A DNA stretch of 64,000 bases, from NCBI GenBank assembly GCA_002495885.1, contig DAHG01000057.1, positions 30,566 through 94,565 on the forward strand, read 5' to 3'. Shown here in pieces: positions 9,325-16,888 of the stretch. Every line of letters begins with the position of its first letter. Within the stretch, counting starts at the first letter, position 1. The position numbers were made by a program, and so were the translations under genes. Source of the DNA: Methanocellaceae archaeon UBA148. Lineage in GTDB: Archaea; Halobacteriota; UBA148. The notes beneath the pieces were generated by a model that made no database searches, was not told the origin of the DNA, and saw only the letters and a program-made list of their open reading frames with translations.

Positions 9325-9909
9325 TCACCTCTTCTCCACCTTGACCAATGCCGGTCTTATGACTTTTGATTTTAAAGAATAACCCTTCTGCAATTCCTCC
9401 ACCACCGCGTTTTCTGGATATTTCCCTGTTGTGACAGCCATAACAGCCTCATGTTTATGAGGGTCAAATACCTCACCAAGTGCCTTTATAGGCGTTACCC
9501 CTTCCCACCCTAATATGCCTTGCAATTGCTTAAGAACCATTTCCACCCCCTTGATCAAAGGCTTCTTGCCCCCGCTGTCCTTTGCTGAGCTGAGAGCCCG
9601 CTCAAGGTTATCCAATACTTCCAGTAGCTTGAAGATTAACTTTTCATTGGCATACTTAGAAAATTCGTCTCTCTCTTTTAGGACCTTTTTCTTATAATTT
9701 TCAAAATCGGCTTGCAAATACTGTAATCGCTTTAAATATTCTTGAGCTAGTTCATTTTTGTCTTTCAGCTCTTTTTCCAGTACCTTGATTTCTTCTTCTA
9801 ATTTCTTTTTTGGCTTTTCGTCTTTCGTTCGGCTCACTTTGGGATTAGGGGTATCTTGATGGTTACTTTCTTTTTCCATCGATTTCGTGTGATTCTGCGT
9901 CATTTTCAC
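9325..9909 (-). CDS. grpE: Nucleotide exchange factor GrpE
   Basis: Releases ADP from DnaK. The first 60 or so residues are charged and low-complexity (Lys/Glu), leading into the long coiled-coil dimer helix (EYLKRLQYLQADFENYKKKVLKERDE). The beta domain ends with GVTPIKALGEVFDPHKHEAVMAV, the usual GrpE signature. The 194-residue length is normal. First gene of the heat-shock operon; dnaK follows after four bases. Confidence 0.96.
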   Translation of the reverse strand: MKMTQNHTKSMEKESNHQDTPNPKVSRTKDEKPKKKLEEEIKVLEKELKDKNELAQEYLKRLQYLQADFENYKKKVLKERDEFSKYANEKLIFKLLEVLDNLERALSSAKDSGGKKPLIKGVEMVLKQLQGILGWEGVTPIKALGEVFDPHKHEAVMAVTTGKYPENAVVEELQKGYSLKSKVIRPALVKVEKR

Positions 9910-9921
9910 ACACCGTTATTT

Positions 9922-9960
9922 TAGTAGACCCGCCTACTACTTGGGTCCCTTCCCTATAAG
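9922..9960 (-). promoter_or_regulatory. Putative promoter and operator of grpE-dnaK-dnaJ
   Basis: Reading toward grpE, a TATA-like CTTATAGG is seen at about 9953-9960, some 45-50 bases before the ATG. Between it and the gene lies an inverted repeat TAGTAG-N6-CTACTA (9922-9939), close to the expected transcription start. A repressor there would block initiation. It is not the CTAAC-N5-GTTAG site described for Archaeoglobus HSR1. Confidence 0.4.
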
Positions 9961-10296
9961 TTGCCGGATCCAAATGATGAGCCTTGGTTTTTTAGATCCA
10001 TCTAACTAGCGATATCCACGTCGTTTTTAGTGGTGCTTGCTCTGATATATTTCTTATCCATTATGGGGGGAGTTCTAGGATGACATTTTTTCATCATCTG
10101 ATCCGAGCGTTTCCATCGGTGTTATCCGTTGGTTTGGTCTTCTCGTTCTAAGATAGGAGGACGTGTTTCCAAAGCTTTAAACTCAACACGAGAAATTTTT
10201 AGATACCCCAAACCACGGCTTTCCTATTTTCTTTTTTCTTACCGTTTTTAACGCTGCAGATCAGAGATGAAAAAATAAGGGCAGCGGCTTGCCCTA
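9961..10296. other. Non-coding gap between grpE promoter and thermosome 3' end
   Basis: No convincing ORF on either strand. The segment lies upstream of grpE and downstream of the thermosome gene, both on the minus strand. A T-rich run (about 10220-10250 on the + strand) sits just beyond the thermosome stop. I see no tRNA or clear hairpin. Confidence 0.4.
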
Positions 10297-11922
10297 CTAT
10301 TCATCCATGCCGCCCATACCACCCATACCACCTGGTGGCATTGCAGGCCCTCCTCTCGTCGCGCTTGCTGCGATCACATCATCTATCCTTAGAATCATGA
10401 CCGCTGCCTCTGTTGCAGAGGAAATGGCTTGGGTTCTCACCCTCAGGGGTTCGACCACACCGGCTTCCATCATGTCGATGACTTTTCCCTTGTAAACATC
10501 CAGTCCGGCGTTCTTTTTGCCCTTCTCATGCTGGGATCGCAACGCAACGAGCATGTCTATCGGATCCAGCCCGGCATTCTCTGCGAGCGTTCTTGGAATG
10601 GATTCCATTGCATTTGCAAATGCCTCTATGGCGAGTTGCTCTCTTCCACCAACAGAGGATGCATATTCTCTTAAACGGAGTGCAACTTCTACCTCAGATG
10701 CGCCACCACCAGCCACTTGTTTTTTGTCCTCGATCACAACACCTACCACGCGAAGCGCATCATGTAATGCCCGCTCAAGTTCATCGACGACGTGTTCGGT
10801 CCCCCCTCTTAATAGCAAGGAAACTGCTTTGGGATTGTCACACTGCTCTACGAACAACATTTCCTCCTCGCCGATCTTTCGCTCCTCGACCAATCCTGCT
10901 TTGCCCAGATCGCTATTTGCGATTTCATCGATGTTGGTGATTATTTTGCCACCGGTTGCACTGGCTAGTTTCTTCATGTCGCTCTCTTTTACCCTTCTGA
11001 CAGCGAAAATGCCTGCCTTAGCCAGATAGTGTTGCACCATGTCATCGATGCCCTTTTGACAAAATACCACGTTTGCGCCGCTTGCCTTTATCTTTTCAAC
11101 CATTTTCCTCAGGATATTTTCTTCCTCATCCAAGAAGGATTTCAATTGATCTGGTGAAGTGATCTCTATTTTTGCATCCACTTCTGTTTTTTCCATCTCT
11201 AGTGCGGCATTGATCAATGCTATCTTGGCATTCTTCACTGTTTTTGGCATTCCGGGGTGTACTCTCTCCTTGTCGAGTATAATCCCTTCTATCAACCTTG
11301 AATCTTCAGTACTGCCCCCAACTTTCTTCTCGACCTTTATGTTGTCCACATCCACGTGGCCGTTTTCTTCTACGGCTTTGTCTGCCTTCACCGCCAGCTC
11401 AGCTAAACTATCTCTTGCTGAACCCTTTCCGGTCATCGATGTTACCGCTATCTTTTTGAGAGCAATCAGATCATTAGGAGCCAAAGTTACCGCAATAGAG
11501 CCCAGGATTTCTTTTGCCTTTTCTGCAGCCATTCTGTAGCCTGATGCTATGACCGTAGGATGCACTTCCTGGTCTAACAAATCCTCAGCCTGCTTCAGCA
11601 ATTCTCCTGCGATAATTACAGCAGCGGTGGTGCCATCCCCGACTTCATCGTCTTGGGTCTTAGCCACCTCTACGATCATCTTCGCAGCGGGATGCTCAAT
11701 CTCCATCTCCTTAAGAATCGTCACGCCATCATTGGTGATGACGATATCTCCCAATGGGTCAACAAGCATCTTGTCCATTCCCTTGGGACCCAAGGTCGTG
11801 CGGACTGCATTAGCAATAGCTTTAGCAGCAAGGATATTCCTGCTCTGCGCGTCCTTTCCTCTCGTCCTTTCGGAGCCTTCTTTTAATATAAATATGGGCG
11901 TTCCGCCCAGTTGTCCTGCCAT
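10297..11922 (-). CDS. thsA: Thermosome subunit (group II chaperonin, CCT/TriC-like)
   Basis: ATP-driven folding chamber of archaea. Recognisable segments are TLGPKGMDKMLVDPLGD and TITNDG-type GDIVITNDGVTIL in the equatorial domain, GDGTTAAVIIAGELL, the apical-domain VFCQKGIDDMVQHYLAKAGI, and the C-terminal AGLDPIDML ... GGMGGMGGMDE tail typical of thermosomes. The 541-residue length is standard. It stands alone with its own promoter; GAGGTG precedes the ATG. Which paralogue (alpha, beta) cannot be told without comparison. Confidence 0.97.
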   Translation of the reverse strand: MAGQLGGTPIFILKEGSERTRGKDAQSRNILAAKAIANAVRTTLGPKGMDKMLVDPLGDIVITNDGVTILKEMEIEHPAAKMIVEVAKTQDDEVGDGTTAAVIIAGELLKQAEDLLDQEVHPTVIASGYRMAAEKAKEILGSIAVTLAPNDLIALKKIAVTSMTGKGSARDSLAELAVKADKAVEENGHVDVDNIKVEKKVGGSTEDSRLIEGIILDKERVHPGMPKTVKNAKIALINAALEMEKTEVDAKIEITSPDQLKSFLDEEENILRKMVEKIKASGANVVFCQKGIDDMVQHYLAKAGIFAVRRVKESDMKKLASATGGKIITNIDEIANSDLGKAGLVEERKIGEEEMLFVEQCDNPKAVSLLLRGGTEHVVDELERALHDALRVVGVVIEDKKQVAGGGASEVEVALRLREYASSVGGREQLAIEAFANAMESIPRTLAENAGLDPIDMLVALRSQHEKGKKNAGLDVYKGKVIDMMEAGVVEPLRVRTQAISSATEAAVMILRIDDVIAASATRGGPAMPPGGMGGMGGMDE

Positions 11923-11971
11923 TATATTACACCTCTTTTAATTTATAGCGCAGAATGGATTGTTTGTAGTT

Positions 11972-11981
11972 CTATATAAAA
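11972..11981 (-). promoter_or_regulatory. TATA box of the thermosome gene
   Basis: The minus strand reads TTTTATATAG about 50 bases upstream of the start codon, placing transcription start near 11946-11950 and giving a leader of about 25 bases that contains GAGGTG. The + strand repeat cluster beginning at 11987 lies immediately upstream. Confidence 0.55.
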
Positions 11982-11986
11982 TTTAC

Positions 11987-12070
11987 GGACTAATGGAGTT
12001 TGCACCTAAAGTCGTGTTTGACCCTAAAGTCGGGAGTCTGACCCTAAAGTCGGGGTTTGCTCCTAAAGTC
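11987..12070. repeat. Cluster A: four spaced copies of CCTAAAGTC
   Basis: CCTAAAGTC occurs at 12005, 12023, 12043 and 12062 (spacings 18, 20, 19 bases), each preceded by TTTG/TCTG plus a variable three-base element. A 28-base stretch (11987-12014) recurs exactly at 16332-16359, and a 34-base stretch (12018-12051) recurs exactly at 16268-16301. The core GACCCTAAAGTC is an imperfect palindrome (GACYYTARRGTC). The cluster marks the left edge of the accessory island. Confidence 0.85.
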
Positions 12071-12131
12071 CTCCCCGTAACTGATTATACTTTCACAAAG
12101 CATTTAAACTGCGAATGAGATACCCTATCAT

Positions 12132-12725
12132 ATGGTAAATATGGAGCGTATTGTTCTCAATCGTTTGAATACTACCCCCAACGAAGCAAGTCTTACTGAT
12201 GATATTATCGAAGCTTTTGTTAATGGTTGTATGGATGACCTTCTAGCAGCATTAGGAACTGCTCTTAGTTTTCAGGGTAGAGCTGCTAAAACAGGAGAAA
12301 TGTTTGAAGAGGTATTTTACATACTTATGAAAGATAAATTTAACATTAATTTAGCAAGGGATTATGCAATACCTAGAGCTTGTTTGTGTGGTGGAGGTGA
12401 ATTAGATTTTGCGTTAGTTAGAGATAATCAGTTAAAATGTGGGATTGAAGCTAAAGGGTCTGCTATACGAATCGGTAATCGTCAACTTCCTAGACCTGCA
12501 TTGATGAGAACAGACACAGTAAAAAAGGCTATTTCTAATGCGTATCAATTCAAGAGAATATATCCTACTCTCCCTTTTTACATTGTTACAAATGTTAAGC
12601 CCACTTCTGGAAATGCTCAGTGTATGTGTAATCTTGCTGAAGGTGATATTGTTAATCAAATCGTAGACATAACCGACAAAGACGAATTATTACACTTTGT
12701 AGTAACATTAAAGAATACACCCTAA
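12132..12725 (+). CDS. Type II restriction endonuclease, PD-(D/E)XK fold (putative)
   Basis: A 197-residue protein whose centre shows a plausible nuclease site: Asp92 in GGELDFALV, then Glu106 and Lys108 in KCGIEAKGS, that is D-x13-E-x-K. Three cysteines nearby (RACLCGG and QCMCN) could bind metal but may be incidental. The partner gene on the opposite strand is a DNA methyltransferase and the two stop codons overlap, the usual arrangement of a restriction-modification pair. Specificity cannot be read from the sequence. A TATA-like CATTTAAACT lies at about 12099-12108. Codon use is more AT-rich than in the flanking chaperonin gene, consistent with import. Confidence 0.75.
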   Translation: MVNMERIVLNRLNTTPNEASLTDDIIEAFVNGCMDDLLAALGTALSFQGRAAKTGEMFEEVFYILMKDKFNINLARDYAIPRACLCGGGELDFALVRDNQLKCGIEAKGSAIRIGNRQLPRPALMRTDTVKKAISNAYQFKRIYPTLPFYIVTNVKPTSGNAQCMCNLAEGDIVNQIVDITDKDELLHFVVTLKNTP

Positions 12726-13618
12726 TATTCAGGTATACTCCTTTGAAAAATAAAGTTGTGTATTCTCTTTTCCGCTAATTTACAGTACTTTTCTTCTATG
12801 TCGTAACCTACAAAGAACCTATTTAATTTCAATGCCGCTAACGCTGTCTGCCCGCTGCCTATAAATGGGTCGAGGATAATATCCTCTCTAAAGGAATATA
12901 ATTGTATAAGTCGTCTGGGTAATTCCTCTGGAAACGGTGCGGGATGCCCTACTTTTTTAGCGGAGACGGCAGGAAAAGACCATATGCTTTTTGTAAGTTC
13001 AAGGAAATCCTCTTTAGTAATTGTGTCTGGTTTATGTCCATTGATTCTACCAAATGAATCTTTAGAAAATATTAGGATATACTCGTGAACATCTCTTATA
13101 ACAGGGTTTTTAGCACTTTTCCAGCTCCCCCATGCTGTTGAAGTTCCTGCGCTTGAAGACTTGTCCCATATTAGTTCTCCCCTCATTAAGAACCCTAAAT
13201 CTAGCATTATTTTGATGATATATGCGTGTAATGGAATGTATGGTTTCCTACCTATGTTAGCTACGTTAATGCAAACACGTCCACCAGTAACTAATACTCT
13301 ATGTGTTTCTTTTAGGACATTTCTGAGTAGGGTTAGGTATTCATCTAAACTCAAGTCTTTGTCGTATTCCTTCCCTACATTGTATGGGGGAGATGTTATC
13401 ATCAAATGTACTGAATTATCCGGTAATTCTTTCATATTCTCGCTTGAGGAACAGAATACTTTATTTAGATATTGTTGCGGGATTGATGATTCTTCTTTGA
13501 ACTCTTCTTTTTCCTTAGAAGAAAGTTTCTTATATAAATTGGAGTCGTAAAACTTAGAGGAGTCATGGCTTAATCTTGCGGATACACCGAAAGAACTTGT
13601 TTTTGTCCCTTTTTTCAT
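12722..13618 (-). CDS. Site-specific DNA methyltransferase (probably N4-cytosine)
   Basis: Motif IV is MITSPPYNVGKEYD at about residue 73-86; SPPY is typical of N4-cytosine enzymes. Motif I follows near the C-terminus (LDPFIGSGQTALAAL, about 254-268), so the order IV-then-I marks the beta class. A target-recognition stretch of about 100 residues lies between. The sequence recalls archaeal CTAG-type m4C methylases such as those of Methanocaldococcus and Methanothermobacter, but that specificity is a guess. It protects host DNA against the convergent endonuclease. Confidence 0.88.
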   Translation of the reverse strand: MKKGTKTSSFGVSARLSHDSSKFYDSNLYKKLSSKEKEEFKEESSIPQQYLNKVFCSSSENMKELPDNSVHLMITSPPYNVGKEYDKDLSLDEYLTLLRNVLKETHRVLVTGGRVCINVANIGRKPYIPLHAYIIKIMLDLGFLMRGELIWDKSSSAGTSTAWGSWKSAKNPVIRDVHEYILIFSKDSFGRINGHKPDTITKEDFLELTKSIWSFPAVSAKKVGHPAPFPEELPRRLIQLYSFREDIILDPFIGSGQTALAALKLNRFFVGYDIEEKYCKLAEKRIHNFIFQRSIPEY

Positions 13619-13703
13619 TTTTGTATTGCCTAACTTTTTATAATGTTCTTAACCACCAGTAAGTTATATTCCTAGCTTATATTCCTAGCTTTGCACATAA
13701 AAT

Positions 13704-13850
13704 CTAATCAAAACCCCCATCCAAGGGTTCAATCAATAATATCTTAACTCTTTTCCCCACCCAATCAATAGGCACATAAACCCTGCCTGAGTTTCCAGAA
13801 GCTTTAACGACCTTCTCCAATACTTCGTATGCTTCAAGCTTTATCTCCAT
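13704..13850 (-). CDS. DUF2080 transposon-associated protein
   Basis: The last 48 residues carry the family core EVLEKVVKASGNSGRVYVP...WVGKRVKILLIEPLD seen in small proteins encoded next to archaeal transposases. The fold resembles an AbrB-like DNA-binding swapped-hairpin, so a role in controlling the element is likely. I start at the ATG at 13850, giving MEIKLEAYEVLEK as in family members. Upstream in-frame ATGs at 13877 and 13931 would add a hydrophobic extension and cannot be excluded; none has a good ribosome binding site. It is divergent from the transposase. Confidence 0.75.
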   Translation of the reverse strand: MEIKLEAYEVLEKVVKASGNSGRVYVPIDWVGKRVKILLIEPLDGGFD

Positions 13851-13986
13851 TTTTTTCGTTATTTCAGACGTTACCATCAATAATATACAAAGTATCCATA
13901 GTATAAATACTTTATGTATTAAAATCATCATTTTTTGTATATTAATTAAGTATAAACCAATTTGTCACCGAAAGCTTTAATACTAT

Positions 13987-14005
13987 ATAGCTATAATATA
14001 GCTAT
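13987..14005. promoter_or_regulatory. Tandem ATAGCTAT palindromes in the transposase promoter
   Basis: The self-complementary octamer ATAGCTAT occurs at 13987-13994 and 13998-14005, 11 bases apart, that is one helical turn. It lies directly before the AGGTGA ribosome binding site and ATG of the transposase and within the divergent region to the DUF2080 gene. A dimeric repressor could sit here, the DUF2080 protein being a natural candidate (inference). Confidence 0.45.
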
Positions 14006-14017
14006 TAGGTGAATAAT

Positions 14018-15253
14018 ATGATAAGTATGATAGAAGCAATAAACCTGCCGGCCGAAAACCCAAGAGTTATGAGGGGGTATGCCCTAATAGCTCAAGGAAA
14101 TAAACCGATACCGTTAGCCGATGGAAAGTATGAAATCCCTTCGCAATCTGGAAATGGAAACTATACCGTGACTAAAAAAGGCGATAAATGGGACTGTGGA
14201 TGCCCAGACCACTTTTATCATGGTGTAGAATGCAAACACATCCACGCCGTCAGGTATTATCTCCAAGTGGAAAAAGAGACAGCAAAGGGCACGGAAACAA
14301 CCAAGATACCCTTAACCCACTCTCAGGCATGGACGGCTTACAACGAAGCCCAGACCAATGAAGTAAGGCTTTTCGATGAGCTTTTAAAGGACTTAGTCCA
14401 AAACATAGAAGAGCCAAATCAACACATGGGCAGACCAAGACTGAGTTTAAGAGAGACCGCTTTTTGCTCTATTCAAAAGGTGTATTCCCAGCTTTCGAGC
14501 AGAAGAGCCAGATCGCTCTTTAAAAATGCAGAAGAGAGAGAGCAGATAAATCATACACCGCATTTCAATGCAATATCAAAGATGCTACTGAGAGAGGAAA
14601 TGACACCTATTCTACAAGACCTTATACGATTGTCAGCCATTCCACTTGCAGGGATTGAGACAGATTTTGCAGTCGATTCCACAGGTTTCACATGCTCCGG
14701 TTTTGGAGCTTACTGCATAGAAAAACACAACAACAAAAGACATCACAACTGGGTAAAAGCCCATATATGCTCTGGAGTTAAGACAAACATCGTTACCGAT
14801 GTGGTCATCACCGATGGAAATTCAGCAGATTCACCCCAGTTTGATGGATTGATACGAAGGACATCAATGGGATTCGACATTAACGAAGTTTCAGCCGATA
14901 AGGCATACTCATCAAGAGCCAACTATAACACAGTTGAAGAGGTTGGAGGACAGGCATATATACCCTTCAGGAAAAACGCAACCGCCAGATCAAAGAGTTC
15001 ACCGCTATGGAAAAAGGCATATCACCATTTCCAACTATATCGAGACGAATTTGACACCCATTATCACAAGAGGTCAAACGCTGAATCAACCATCGGAGCG
15101 ATTAAAAAGAAATTCGGTGAGACTTTGAAGTCTAAGAAATGGATTGCTCAAAAGAATGAGTTACTTTGTAAAATCCTCGCCTACAACATAACGGTGTTAA
15201 TCCATGAGATGTTTGAGTCTGGGATCACGCCAGACTTTTTGACTTCGAAATAA
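14018..15253 (+). CDS. DDE transposase with N-terminal SWIM zinc finger
   Basis: Cut-and-paste transposase of an insertion sequence. An N-terminal SWIM finger (CGCPDHFYHGVECKH, CxC...CxH) should bind DNA. The RNase-H-like catalytic core follows with Asp in TDFAVDSTGFTC, Asp in VVITDGNSADSPQF and Glu in RSNAESTIGAIKKKFG. The reading frame is intact (411 residues), so the element may be active. ATG at 14018 was chosen because AGGTGA lies five bases upstream; a GTG at 14009 is the alternative. Relatives are the IS5/IS1182-like DDE enzymes; family assignment is uncertain. I could not identify terminal inverted repeats with confidence. Confidence 0.88.
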   Translation: MISMIEAINLPAENPRVMRGYALIAQGNKPIPLADGKYEIPSQSGNGNYTVTKKGDKWDCGCPDHFYHGVECKHIHAVRYYLQVEKETAKGTETTKIPLTHSQAWTAYNEAQTNEVRLFDELLKDLVQNIEEPNQHMGRPRLSLRETAFCSIQKVYSQLSSRRARSLFKNAEEREQINHTPHFNAISKMLLREEMTPILQDLIRLSAIPLAGIETDFAVDSTGFTCSGFGAYCIEKHNNKRHHNWVKAHICSGVKTNIVTDVVITDGNSADSPQFDGLIRRTSMGFDINEVSADKAYSSRANYNTVEEVGGQAYIPFRKNATARSKSSPLWKKAYHHFQLYRDEFDTHYHKRSNAESTIGAIKKKFGETLKSKKWIAQKNELLCKILAYNITVLIHEMFESGITPDFLTSK

Positions 15254-15308
15254 GACACCTGCTGAAGTTGTCAATATCGATCTTAAATTAGGCAAAAACA
15301 AAAAGACT

Positions 15309-15336
15309 ATTGAGCACCATTTTTCTGGTGCTCAAT
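15309..15336 (+). terminator. Ten-base-pair hairpin downstream of the transposase
   Basis: ATTGAGCACC and GGTGCTCAAT form a perfect ten-base stem around an eight-base T-rich loop, 56 bases after the transposase stop. It may end transposase transcripts, block read-through, or be a subterminal part of the insertion sequence end. Confidence 0.5.
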
Positions 15337-15421
15337 AATTAGGTGCTGATGCAATACTATTAGAAAAATAAGTCTGGTTAATTATCCCTGTTTTTTTGTC
15401 CAACAATACTCGATCTGTTTA

Positions 15422-15895
15422 TTACCAATTTAATTCTCTACGCAACATGTCATTATCAACAACCTTAATATTATGTCCACATCCTCTTGGTTTCTTTAAA
15501 GCACTAGGTTCTCGTCCAGTAGTAAAAAAGTAGTCGCAATCATATACTATGGCATAAGCCAAATGAGTTCTATCGGTTAATGAGGAACCATATCTTTTCT
15601 CTTCAACAAAAGCATTATCTAAACACATACAACAAATTCTTAATTGAGAATGCCTTTCGTCTTCTGGTAATTGTGGTGGGTGTGCAATTTGACAATTGAT
15701 GTCTGTCCAAAAATCTATTATTTGTTTCAATTTTGATATGTCGTCTTTTTTAAAACAGACGGACAAAATTTCTCCTGCTACGGTTATAGAAGTAATTAAT
15801 TCGTGCCCATCATTTTGCAAGTGTTTTACCGTTCTTTTATAATAGTGGTCATCTAAGCACTTAAAAAAGATACAAGAATCTAAAAAAACTTTCAT
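15422..15895 (-). CDS. PIN-domain ribonuclease, probable toxin
   Basis: 157 residues with the acidic PIN active site: Asp6 in MKVFLDSCIF, Glu42 in AGEIL, Asp108 in LTDRTHLAYA and Asp119/Asp121 in the YDCDYFF strand. VapC-type toxins of this shape cleave tRNA or rRNA. The gene follows a small ORF (15917-16159) after 21 bases on the same strand, the position where an antitoxin is expected. It is larger than a typical 130-residue VapC and carries an unusual cluster of cysteines (RICCMCLDN) in the middle. Confidence 0.82.
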   Translation of the reverse strand: MKVFLDSCIFFKCLDDHYYKRTVKHLQNDGHELITSITVAGEILSVCFKKDDISKLKQIIDFWTDINCQIAHPPQLPEDERHSQLRICCMCLDNAFVEEKRYGSSLTDRTHLAYAIVYDCDYFFTTGREPSALKKPRGCGHNIKVVDNDMLRRELNW

Positions 15896-15916
15896 ATTTA
15901 GTTATTCATTGGATAA

Positions 15917-16159
15917 CTATCTCCTGATTTCTAAGCATTTTCGGTGGAATTCACAATCTGGAGATTTTATATCTATTAAGCCACTAATTTCTCCGCTTGT
16001 ATTTGTTAATATGCCATATCCGTTTATCTCCCTTGCTATTTCGGGGGAGTATGGTTTTCCAATAAATTCCCTTGGACTATTTTTATTTATTTTGTTTTTA
16101 TTCATTTTTTGCTTTCTCCCCCCAAAAAATAACTTAGAATAGTCCAATTTCCATGACAT
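15917..16159 (-). CDS. Small protein of unknown family, candidate antitoxin
   Basis: 80 residues, strongly supported as a gene by GAGGAGGG six bases before the ATG at 16159. The N-terminal half is basic (GGRKQKMNKNKINK); the C-terminal half has ILTNTSGEISGLIDIKSPD, suggesting a small beta-hairpin. I do not recognise a VapB, AbrB, RHH or Phd signature. It precedes the PIN-domain gene by 21 bases and probably shares its promoter, so an antitoxin role is the simplest inference. Confidence 0.55.
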   Translation of the reverse strand: MSWKLDYSKLFFGGRKQKMNKNKINKNSPREFIGKPYSPEIAREINGYGILTNTSGEISGLIDIKSPDCEFHRKCLEIRR

Positions 16160-16199
16160 GTTTTTCCCTCCTCTTATGCTCTCCCTCTATCGCGCCTTT

Positions 16200-16229
16200 A
16201 CTTGTTGTAACATACTTGTCACAACAAGT
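16200..16229. promoter_or_regulatory. Inverted repeat in the toxin-antitoxin leader/promoter
   Basis: ACTTGTTGT (16200-16208) and ACAACAAGT (16221-16229) form nine-base arms with a 12-base spacer. On the minus strand, GTTTTATATATCCCC at about 16253-16267 resembles a TATA box, putting transcription start near 16230, right at the repeat. This is the expected place for an autoregulatory operator of the 80-residue protein/PIN pair. Confidence 0.55.
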
Positions 16230-16267
16230 TGCTGTTAGTTACCATTTATAGAGGGGATATATAAAAC

Positions 16268-16396
16268 TTGACCCTAAAGTCGGGAGTCTGACCCTAAAGT
16301 CTGGTTTTTTCCTTACTTTAGGTGCAAAGCTGGACTAATGGAGTTTGCACCTAAAGTCGGTTTTGACCCTAAAGTCTCAATCTTGACCCTAAAATC
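16268..16396. repeat. Cluster B: repeated CCTAAAGTC elements
   Basis: Direct-orientation copies of CCTAAAGTC or CCTAAAATC begin at 16273, 16293, 16350, 16368 and 16388 (spacings 20, then 18 and 20), with one inverted copy near 16315-16328. Two blocks are exact duplicates of cluster A (28 and 34 bases) but in swapped order. The cluster separates the PIN operon promoter from the AbrB-type gene and marks the right side of the repeat-bounded segment. Confidence 0.85.
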
Positions 16397-16495
16397 ATTG
16401 AGCCACTATAGGTGCAAATTAGGTATACTATTAGATATATTCTAAGGTATAAAATTAGATAGAAAATTATATATAGGAGGAAGTCCTAGAGTAGA

Positions 16496-16717
16496 ATGAT
16501 CAAAATGGCAAACGGGCAAATAACGACGCTCACAAGAGCGAACAATACAAGTGAATCGCTTAGAACTACAGTCCCATCAGGCATAATAAAGCAGTTTGAC
16601 TTAAAGGAAGGCGATAAGCTTGCTTGGAAGCTCGGTATGGGAGAAGGCGATTTCATAATCGTTGTCAGACCTTCTAAAAAAATTCCAACTTACGAAGAAC
16701 TGATGGAAGGAAGATAA
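16496..16717 (+). CDS. AbrB/SpoVT-type DNA-binding protein (antitoxin-like)
   Basis: 73 residues forming a swapped-hairpin AbrB domain: RTTVPSGIIKQFDLKEGDKLAWKLG with a short C-terminal tail KKIPTYEELMEGR. Such proteins are antitoxins or transcription factors. GGAGG at 16476-16480 is 15 bases from the first ATG (16496); a second in-frame ATG is at 16505. No toxin gene follows, so it may be an orphan. Its location beside repeat cluster B makes it a candidate to bind those repeats (inference). Confidence 0.8.
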   Translation: MIKMANGQITTLTRANNTSESLRTTVPSGIIKQFDLKEGDKLAWKLGMGEGDFIIVVRPSKKIPTYEELMEGR

Positions 16718-16888
16718 GTTGGTACAAAGAATGCAAAATAGCGTAAACCCTAACCTAACATAGGCAGCCTTATAGGAAAACATAGGAGAGTGGGATTAAA
16801 CCTATTGTATAGGCCCAGCTTTCCTTACACTCTCCGTACATCTCCCTTTTAGGCATATCTTATCTTTTCTTATCTTCTACTTGCCCCC

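Noticed and set aside
10517..11541. Ser/Ala-rich + strand frames opposite the thermosome gene
   Set aside because: Antisense shadows of the chaperonin; no start signals and no recognisable domain.
12000..12070. CRISPR array
   Set aside because: The regular spacing of CCTAAAGTC first suggested one, but repeats are only 9-13 bases, the 'spacers' of 9-11 bases are too short, and no cas genes are present.
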